A stretch of 18,995 nt of DNA. Origin: Desulfobacterales bacterium (lineage in GTDB: Bacteria; Desulfobacterota; Desulfobacteria; Desulfobacterales; UBA5852). Location: positions 1-18,995 of the forward strand of contig JASJBQ010000041.1 in assembly GCA_030066455.1 (NCBI GenBank), in the 5' to 3' direction. Position 1 is the first letter of the stretch. Each line of letters starts with the position of its first letter. Under the pieces are notes generated by a model. It saw only the letters and a list, made by a program, of their open reading frames with translations, ran no database searches and was not told where the DNA came from. Shown here one piece after another: positions 14,072-18,995 of this stretch. Both the position numbers and the translations under genes were made by a program.

Positions 14072-14587
14072 TTAGGGCCGAAACGGTGCCAGCGCCGTAT
14101 CGCTGCAGCTTCGGGCATGGTCCCAGATCCAGGAGGCATAGTGGCCGAGAGCGTAGATACGTGCCATGGCGTCGGCGACGGCCGGAGCGGTGATGGCCTC
14201 GTTCGCCAGCGCCAGAATGCGGGGCACCAACAGCGCGTTGATATAGGGGATGTTGCGGGCGCGGCAGTAAGCCGCGGCCCGGCCGTCGTCCAGCAGAATG
14301 AACGCCCCGGCGCCCGTCAGGTAGTGCCGGATGCATTCCCTTTCGCCCGCGCCCATCGCATTCAAGGCCTCGTCCGCGTCGAATGCGGCATCGGCGGCCG
14401 GCAGGATTTGAATCTGCCCCCGTTCGAACAGGTGTCGAAAACGGGCTGCCCCGGGATAGCCGGGAACGGTCAGCTCCCGGCTGGCGGCCCGGCTGGTTTG
14501 GAGAAGGAAAAGATCAAGGGTGGCATCCAGCCACCCGGATTTGTAGAGCAGGATCGCGGATGAACTGTCCACCAGGATGGCTTTCAT
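14072..14587 (-). CDS. PIN-domain protein (putative ribonuclease), no adjacent antitoxin
   Basis: 171 residues. The N-terminus MKAILVDSSSAILLYKSGWL is the typical first strand of a PIN domain with D7. Other acidic residues fit the catalytic set: E38 in SRELTVPG, E82 in GAGERECI, and D100/D101 in FILLDDGRAAAYCRARNIPY. This resembles the DUF3368-like group of predicted nucleic-acid-binding PIN proteins. PIN enzymes are usually Mg-dependent RNases of VapC-type toxin-antitoxin pairs. Here the preceding gene is cysK (18 bases upstream) and nothing resembling an antitoxin gene is seen on either side. It may therefore be a solitary regulator or domesticated toxin. The ribosome-binding site is weak. 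Product class is fairly sure; biological role is not. Confidence 0.75.
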   Translation of the reverse strand: MKAILVDSSSAILLYKSGWLDATLDLFLLQTSRAASRELTVPGYPGAARFRHLFERGQIQILPAADAAFDADEALNAMGAGERECIRHYLTGAGAFILLDDGRAAAYCRARNIPYINALLVPRILALANEAITAPAVADAMARIYALGHYASWIWDHARSCSDTALAPFRP

Positions 14588-14605
14588 GACCGCGGTCGCC
14601 GGTGC

Positions 14606-15526
14606 TTACTGAAACAGATCGGTGCTGATGTAGCGCTCGCCCGTGCTGGCCAGGATGGCCACCATCCTGCGGCCGCGGCCTTCCGGGCGGGCCGCCATTT
14701 TCAGAGCCGCGGCCACGGCCGCACCGGATGAGATGCCGCAGAGGATGCCCTCTACGCGGGCCAGCTGCCGGCCGGTCTCGAAGGCTTCTTCATTGGTCAC
14801 GGTGACCACCGTGTCGATCAGGTCGCGTTCGAGGACGTCGGGCACGAAGCCGGCGCCGATTCCCTGGATTTTATGGGGGCTGTGGCTGCCGCCGGAAAGC
14901 ACCGGCGAATTGGCCGGCTCGACCGCAATGGTCATGAATTCGGGGTTACGTTGTTTGAGGACCTGGCTGACGCCGGTCAGGGTGCCCCCGGTACCGACGC
15001 CGGCGACCAGCATGTCCACTTCGCCCCCCATGTCGGCCCAGATCTCCTCCGCCGTGGTCTCGCGGTGGATGCGCGGGTTGGCCGGGTTGGCGAACTGGTT
15101 GGGCATGTAGCTGTCCCCGTTCCCCTCCATGATGTCGTGCGCCTTGGCAATGGCCGCCTTCATGCCACCGCTGCCGGGTGTCAGCTCCAGCTCGGCTCCG
15201 AGGTGGGTCAGAAGTTTGCGCCGCTCCTGACTCATGGTGTCGGGCATGGTAAGGCAGAGGCGATAGCCCCGGGCCGCGCAGATGAAGGCCAGGGCGATGC
15301 CGGTGTTGCCGCTGGTGGGCTCCACGATCAGGGTGTCCGGGCCGATGCGGTTCTCTTTCTCGGCCGCCGCGATCATCGATCCCGCGATGCGGTCCTTGAC
15401 GCTTCCCAGAGGGTTGAAGAATTCGAGTTTGGCGTAGATTTCGGCATCGTGATCCGCGGCGATGCGGTTCAGGCGCACGAGCGGGGTGCGGCCGATGGTT
15501 TCCACGATGGACGGGTGTCGGTTCAT
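14606..15526 (-). CDS. cysK: Cysteine synthase A (O-acetylserine sulfhydrylase), PLP enzyme
   Basis: 306 residues, the normal size for CysK. The PLP lysine K44 is in NPLGSVKDR. The acetylserine/anion loop is [10 protein letters not shown] (69-78), the phosphate-binding loop is [10 protein letters not shown] (177-186) and the cofactor N1 contact is in GISSGAA (264-270). It makes L-cysteine from O-acetylserine and sulfide in the cytosol. The gene starts 13 bases after the cysE stop, so the two consecutive steps are co-transcribed. The C-terminus ends [11 protein letters not shown], similar to enzymes that dock the CysE C-terminal tail. Product cysteine would feed the Fe-S assembly genes beginning at 18216. 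CysM is an alternative label, but sequence features fit CysK better. Confidence 0.95.
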   Translation of the reverse strand: MNRHPSIVETIGRTPLVRLNRIAADHDAEIYAKLEFFNPLGSVKDRIAGSMIAAAEKENRIGPDTLIVEPTSGNTGIALAFICAARGYRLCLTMPDTMSQERRKLLTHLGAELELTPGSGGMKAAIAKAHDIMEGNGDSYMPNQFANPANPRIHRETTAEEIWADMGGEVDMLVAGVGTGGTLTGVSQVLKQRNPEFMTIAVEPANSPVLSGGSHSPHKIQGIGAGFVPDVLERDLIDTVVTVTNEEAFETGRQLARVEGILCGISSGAAVAAALKMAARPEGRGRRMVAILASTGERYISTDLFQ

Positions 15527-15539
15527 GGCGCCCTCCTTA

Positions 15540-16490
15540 TTATTTGTAGACCAGTTTGGGCGTTTCGAGCATGACGCGCGTGTTCGGCGGAATCGATTCG
15601 GTCAGCCAGACACTGCCGCCGATGGTGGAGTTGGCCCCGATCACGGTCTCACCGCCCAGGATGGTGGCCCCGGAATAGATGATCACATTGTCTTCGATGG
15701 TGGGGTGGCGTTTCTTGTAGCGCAGGTCGTTGACCACCTCGGGAGGCAGCGAAAGGGCTCCCAGGGTCACGCCTTGATAGATGCGGACGTTCTCCCCGAT
15801 CTCGGTGGTTTCGCCGATGACCACACCGGTGCCATGGTCGATCACGAAGCGGCGGCCGATGCGGGCCCCGGGGTGGATGTCGATGCCGGTCTGGCTGTGG
15901 GCGTGCTCGGTCATGATCCGCGGCAGGAGCGGGACCTCGAGCCGGTAGAGCTGATGGGCCAGCCTGTAGACCGTGAGGGCGTACATCCCCGGGTAGCTGA
16001 AGATGATCTCGTCAAAGCTTTTGGCGGCCGGGTCGCCGTCGAAGGCCGCCTGCACGTCCTCAGCCAGGATCTTGCGGATGTCGGGAACAGCGGCGAGCAC
16101 TTCCAGAGCCACCTCGTAGCCCCGCTCGGTGCCTTGCTGGCAGGGTTTGTCATAGCGGAAACAGTCGTGGCTGATACTCAGGGTGACCTGACCCGAAATC
16201 ATGTCGAACAACTGGGAGACGGCCTGACCCAGACTGTAGCGCAGATTGACCGGATCGAGTTTTTCCGGGGAGAAGTAGCCCGGGAAGACGATCTGCCGGA
16301 ACTTGTCGATGATGGCCATCACCGAGTCGCGTGAGGGAATCGGGTCGTATTCCACGTGGGTAAAGCACTTGACGTCGTCGCAGATGTGGATGATGTCTTC
16401 CGCAATCCGGGGAAGCTGCTCCCGGTAGCAGGAGAGCATTTCGGCCTCGCGGGTGCAGGCATCCTTCATCAGCTTGAGCTTGTCGTCCAT
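15540..16490 (-). CDS. cysE: Serine O-acetyltransferase
   Basis: 316 residues from the ATG at 16490 ([20 protein letters not shown]). A TTG-initiated longer frame to 16559 is rejected because its first codons coincide with a promoter -35 box. The N-terminal helical domain spans about residues 1-175. The left-handed beta-helix follows with hexapeptide repeats ([23 protein letters not shown], split here across several turns) and [12 protein letters not shown]. The catalytic His is in the IDHGTG segment. The length exceeds E. coli CysE (273) and matches the longer EpsC-like class seen in Desulfobacterota and Geobacter (family knowledge). It makes O-acetylserine from serine and acetyl-CoA for the CysK encoded 13 bases downstream. 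The C-terminus ends TPKLVYK rather than the Ile of classical CysE, so formation of the standard cysteine synthase complex is uncertain. Confidence 0.93.
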   Translation of the reverse strand: MDDKLKLMKDACTREAEMLSCYREQLPRIAEDIIHICDDVKCFTHVEYDPIPSRDSVMAIIDKFRQIVFPGYFSPEKLDPVNLRYSLGQAVSQLFDMISGQVTLSISHDCFRYDKPCQQGTERGYEVALEVLAAVPDIRKILAEDVQAAFDGDPAAKSFDEIIFSYPGMYALTVYRLAHQLYRLEVPLLPRIMTEHAHSQTGIDIHPGARIGRRFVIDHGTGVVIGETTEIGENVRIYQGVTLGALSLPPEVVNDLRYKKRHPTIEDNVIIYSGATILGGETVIGANSTIGGSVWLTESIPPNTRVMLETPKLVYK

Positions 16491-16530
16491 CGGGGTTGCC
16501 GCCTTGGGGAAAGGGAACAATAATATCGGG

Positions 16531-16559
16531 AATATGGGGGCCCGCTGTCGGGTTGTCAA
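16531..16559 (-). promoter_or_regulatory. Sigma-70-type promoter for cysE-cysK
   Basis: On the minus strand a consensus -35 TTGACA (16554-16559) is followed, after exactly 17 bases, by CATATT (16531-16536; four of six match TATAAT). The predicted start of transcription lies around 16520-16526, leaving a leader of about 30-35 bases before the cysE ATG at 16490. It sits in the 103-base gap after the sigma-54 activator gene, so the cys genes can be transcribed independently of it. Confidence 0.6.
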
Positions 16560-16593
16560 ACGCCTTGACGGCCCGGTGTCGGCCGGAGAAGCA

Positions 16594-17961
16594 TCATACG
16601 TCGCGATGAAGGTCGATGCCGAATTTCTTGATCCATTTCCAGATCGTCACCCGGCTGACACCCAGACGCTCCGCCGCTTGGGACTGGTTGCCGCCGCTGG
16701 CCCGCAGGGCCGCCACCAGGCGATCGCGCTTGCCCTTGTGCCGGTCGGTGGGCTTCGGGACGGCCGCTGGCGGAGGGGCTTCGGGGGCCAGAATGCGCTG
16801 CGGCAGGTGGTCCGGCTCGATCCAGCCGCCCGGGCAGAGTACAAAGGCGTATTCGACGGCGTTGCGCAGCTCGCGCACATTGCCGGGCCAGGGATAGGCC
16901 AGAAGAATATCCATGGCGCCGGGGGTTAGCCCCTCGATCTTCTTGGCGCTGCGGGCGTTGTTCAGGGTGATGAAATGCTGCACCAGAAGGGGGATGTCGT
17001 CGCCCCGTCGGCTGAGGGGCGGCATATTCAGGGGAAAGACGTTGATGCGAAAGAAGAGGTCTTCCCGGAAGAGGCCCTGATCGATGAGGGCTTCCAGTTT
17101 TTTGTTGGTGGCGGAAATGATGCGCACGTCCACTTTGATGGGCTTCTGGTCGCCGACCCGCTCGATTTCCTTTTCCTCCAGCACCCGCAGGAGCTTGACC
17201 TGGGTGGCCGGCGGGATGTCCCCGACCTCGTCCAGAAAGATGGTGCCTTCGTGGGCGGCCTCGAATCGGCCGATGCGCATGCGCTCGGCACCGGTGTAGG
17301 CGCCGCGGACGTGGCCGAAGAGCTCGCTTTCGAGCAGATTCTCGTTAAGGGCCGCGCAATTGACTTTGATGAAGGGTTTGCCCCGCCGCTGTCCCGCTTC
17401 GTGCACCGCGCGGGCGGCCAGCTCTTTGCCGGTGCCGCTGGGGCCGTGAATCATCACGGGCGCATCGCTGCGGGCCACATTTTCGATCAGCTCGAAAAGG
17501 GTCTGCATGGGGGGCGAGTGCCCGATCATGCCATGGAACTCTTCGTCCAGCTGGCAGGTGTGGCGCAGAGATATGATCTCCTGCTCCTGGCGAACGACCT
17601 CGGAAATGTCGGTCAGGGTTTCGATGGCCCCGACCACCTCGCCGTTGTCGTCCTTGAGCACGGAGGCGTTTTTCATGATGTAGAGCGCCCGGCCGCTCTT
17701 GTCGGTAATCGTGCACCGCTTGGCACGCACCTGCATGCTTGAAAACAACCCGCACCAGTCCTTACCCGCCCCCCGACCGTAAATCTGGCAGCCGGTGCAG
17801 TTGAGGATCCGGCAGTTTTGGCCCACCAGCTCCTCCGCATGGTAGCCGGTCAGCTTTTCGGCGGCCGGGTTGACGTTCATGATCGTCCCCCGGGAATCGA
17901 CCACCAGCAGGCCGTCGTGAAGCGTGTTGACGATGGTTTCCCAGAAACTTGTGATGTCCAT
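16594..17961 (-). CDS. Sigma-54-dependent transcriptional activator: cysteine-rich PAS, AAA+, Fis-type HTH
   Basis: 455 residues, ATG with GAGGG 6 bases upstream. The PAS domain spans about 1-120. It contains C50, C55, C58 and C70 in [17 protein letters not shown] and DWCGLF, plus C83; this spacing could hold an Fe-S cluster, a metal or a redox disulfide. The AAA+ domain (about 145-385) has Walker A GPSGTGKE (173-180), the sigma-54-contacting loop GAYTGA (220-225), Walker B GTIFLDE (239-245), and [12 protein letters not shown] with the arginine finger. The C-terminal Fis-type helix-turn-helix is [20 protein letters not shown] (425-444). There is no receiver domain, so sensing is through PAS. 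It is divergent from nifU and upstream of cysE-cysK, suggesting control of cysteine or Fe-S genes. The target is inferred; GAYTGA is a common variant of GAFTGA. Confidence 0.93.
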   Translation of the reverse strand: MDITSFWETIVNTLHDGLLVVDSRGTIMNVNPAAEKLTGYHAEELVGQNCRILNCTGCQIYGRGAGKDWCGLFSSMQVRAKRCTITDKSGRALYIMKNASVLKDDNGEVVGAIETLTDISEVVRQEQEIISLRHTCQLDEEFHGMIGHSPPMQTLFELIENVARSDAPVMIHGPSGTGKELAARAVHEAGQRRGKPFIKVNCAALNENLLESELFGHVRGAYTGAERMRIGRFEAAHEGTIFLDEVGDIPPATQVKLLRVLEEKEIERVGDQKPIKVDVRIISATNKKLEALIDQGLFREDLFFRINVFPLNMPPLSRRGDDIPLLVQHFITLNNARSAKKIEGLTPGAMDILLAYPWPGNVRELRNAVEYAFVLCPGGWIEPDHLPQRILAPEAPPPAAVPKPTDRHKGKRDRLVAALRASGGNQSQAAERLGVSRVTIWKWIKKFGIDLHRDV

Positions 17962-17973
17962 GATCGACCCTCG

Positions 17974-18019
17974 GGTGTTAATGGTGTTGCTTAACGGTTG
18001 TTAACATAATATTAACACC
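17974..18019. promoter_or_regulatory. Palindromic GTTAA-box cluster in front of the activator gene
   Basis: Perfect 9-bp arms GGTGTTAAT (17974-17982) and ATTAACACC (18011-18019) enclose 28 bases that contain two further GTTAA/TTAAC boxes (17991-17995 and 18000-18005, the latter a GTTAAC palindrome). A nested 6-bp inverted repeat TGTTAA/TTAACA (17999-18004, 18012-18017) is also present. The cluster begins 13 bases before the activator start codon and lies about 200 bases upstream of nifU. It looks like a multi-site binding region, either for autoregulation by the activator or for a repressor. The interval 17962-18215 holds no other gene. AT-rich TAATAT and TAATAA around 18129-18148 are possible -10 elements for nifU without convincing -35 partners. 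Confidence 0.6.
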
Positions 18020-18215
18020 GCCGCTTGGCAAGGGCGACGGGCGGATCGTCCGCTGAAATCACTTTACCGGCCGATCGTCTCAGGTCCTGCCGATTCCCGG
18101 GCGCCCTTTGCTTTCAGGCATTCGTGCTTAATATTTCTTTCGTAATAATTTAGGGGCGAAGGCTGCCCGCTGCGGCATTCATCGCATCATGTGGTCCATT
18201 CAGGGAGGAGAACTC

Positions 18216-18995
18216 ATGTGGGACTATACAGACAAGGTCAAAGAGCATTTCCTCAATCCGCGCAATGTGGGGGTGATCGAAAATGCCGACGGCGTGGGCG
18301 AGGTCGGCTCGCTGGCCTGTGGTGATGCACTGACCCTCTATTTCAGGCTGGACGGGGAGGGGCGCATCGCCGATGCCAAGTTTCAGACCTTTGGCTGCGC
18401 CAGCGCGATCGCATCGTCTTCGGCGCTGACCGAGCTGATCATCGGCAAGAGTCTGGAAGAGGCGGAAACCATCACCAACGAGGACATTGCCGCTTACCTC
18501 GGGGATCTGCCTAAGGAGAAGATGCACTGCTCGGTGATGGGCCAGGAGGCGCTCGAGAAAGCCATTGCCCAGTACCGGGGGGAGGCTGCCCGCGAAGTGG
18601 ACGGCAACATCATCTGCGAGTGTTTCGGCATTACCGATCGTGAAATCGAGAAGACCGTCCGCGAGCACCGTCTGACATCGATCGAAGACGTCACCGGCTA
18701 TCTCAAGGCCGGCGGCGGCTGCGGCAACTGCCACGACAAGATCCAGCAGATCATGAACGAGGTCCACGGCACCTGTGTAACGATCCTGCCACGGGCCAAA
18801 AAGATGACCAACATCCAGAAAATCAGGCTGATCGAGGAGACGCTGGAGCGCGAAATTCGCCCGACCCTGCGCCAGGACGGCGGCGACATCGAACTGGTGG
18901 ACGTAGAGGGCAGCCGCGTGGTCGTCAACCTGCGGGGCACCTGCGCCAGCTGCAGCAAATCCCAGGTGACCCTCAAGAGCTACGTCGAGGCCAAA
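18216..18995 (+). CDS. nifU: NifU-type Fe-S cluster scaffold protein, three-domain, C-terminus cut by window end
   Basis: 260 codons are visible with no stop before the window ends. The ATG has a strong GGGAGGAG site 5 bases upstream. The N-terminal IscU-like domain has the three ligand cysteines C35 (SLACGDALTL, with the conserved Asp), C61 (TFGCASAIASS) and C105 (KMHCSVMGQEAL). The central [2Fe-2S] BFD-like domain has C134, C136, C169 and C172 (IICECFGIT and GGGCGNCHDK). The C-terminal Nfu domain has RQDGGDIELVDV and the CxxC pair C243/C246 (GTCASCSKSQ). This full-length NifU architecture (about 285 residues) is known from nitrogen fixers and epsilon- and delta-group anaerobes, where it can be the general scaffold. 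A NifS/IscS desulfurase would be expected next but is outside the window. The divergent PAS activator may regulate it. Confidence 0.95.
   Translation, partial: MWDYTDKVKEHFLNPRNVGVIENADGVGEVGSLACGDALTLYFRLDGEGRIADAKFQTFGCASAIASSSALTELIIGKSLEEAETITNEDIAAYLGDLPKEKMHCSVMGQEALEKAIAQYRGEAAREVDGNIICECFGITDREIEKTVREHRLTSIEDVTGYLKAGGGCGNCHDKIQQIMNEVHGTCVTILPRAKKMTNIQKIRLIEETLEREIRPTLRQDGGDIELVDVEGSRVVVNLRGTCASCSKSQVTLKSYVEAK

Noticed and set aside
14873..16334. Plus-strand open frames antisense to cysK and cysE
   Set aside because: cysK and cysE on the minus strand are unambiguous by their motifs.
16491..16559. TTG-initiated extension of cysE
   Set aside because: The TTG is part of a consensus -35 TTGACA and the extra residues are not conserved-looking; the ATG at 16490 fits the family start.
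17962..18215. Sigma-54 -24/-12 promoter for nifU or the activator
   Set aside because: I checked GG and GC pairs at the required spacing on both strands. The best candidate (GG 18099-18100, GC 18110-18111) is one base short and lacks the rest of the consensus.
1..18995. CRISPR arrays, tRNA or rRNA genes, insertion sequences, phage genes
   Set aside because: No regularly spaced repeats with spacers, no cloverleaf or rRNA-like sequence, and no transposase or integrase was recognised.

Overview
This is a high-GC bacterial window with dense, mostly minus-strand operons. The gene content suggests a Desulfobacterota (sulfate-reducer-like) chromosome. It has a full-length NifU next to cysE/cysK, a PAS-type sigma-54 activator with extra cysteines, several NosL-type proteins, a DUF4405-type membrane cytochrome and quinone-biosynthesis enzymes. 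The taxonomic placement is an inference from gene content; no rRNA or tRNA is present to confirm it.

Region 1 (1-3669, minus strand) is a complete-looking polar amino-acid ABC importer read in the order aapJ (binding protein), aapQ and aapM (permeases), aapP (ATPase, cut by the window edge). A strong intrinsic terminator hairpin between aapJ and aapQ probably lets the binding protein be made in excess over the membrane components.

Region 2 (3913-10876) is the most unusual part. A tightly coupled minus-strand operon encodes a NosL-domain protein, a small single-pass protein with an atypical start, an FtsX/MacB-type permease, its ATPase and a multi-pass membrane protein with three cysteine clusters including CPWC. 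Divergent from it is a SafE/DsbD_2-type membrane protein with an HCxxxCG motif. Next come a DUF4405-type di-histidine membrane protein carrying two helical repeats, and, convergent to that, a Tat-exported protein with two tandem NosL domains. Together they look like an envelope metal (probably copper) and/or thiol handling module. This is inference from families and synteny.

Region 3 (11081-13895) holds a UbiE/MenG C-methyltransferase, a second small SAM methyltransferase and a UbiA-family prenyltransferase, consistent with quinone metabolism.

Region 4 (14072-18995) concerns cysteine and Fe-S assembly. It contains a PIN-domain protein, cysK and cysE (with a recognisable sigma-70 promoter), and a PAS/AAA+/Fis sigma-54 activator. 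The activator is divergent from a three-domain NifU scaffold that runs off the right end. A palindromic GTTAA-box cluster sits directly in front of the activator.

Two intergenic stretches over 300 bases hold repeats rather than genes. 8506-8962 carries a perfect 32-bp palindrome with a structured downstream module. 11897-12256 carries ATCGGN hexamer runs in inverted orientation.
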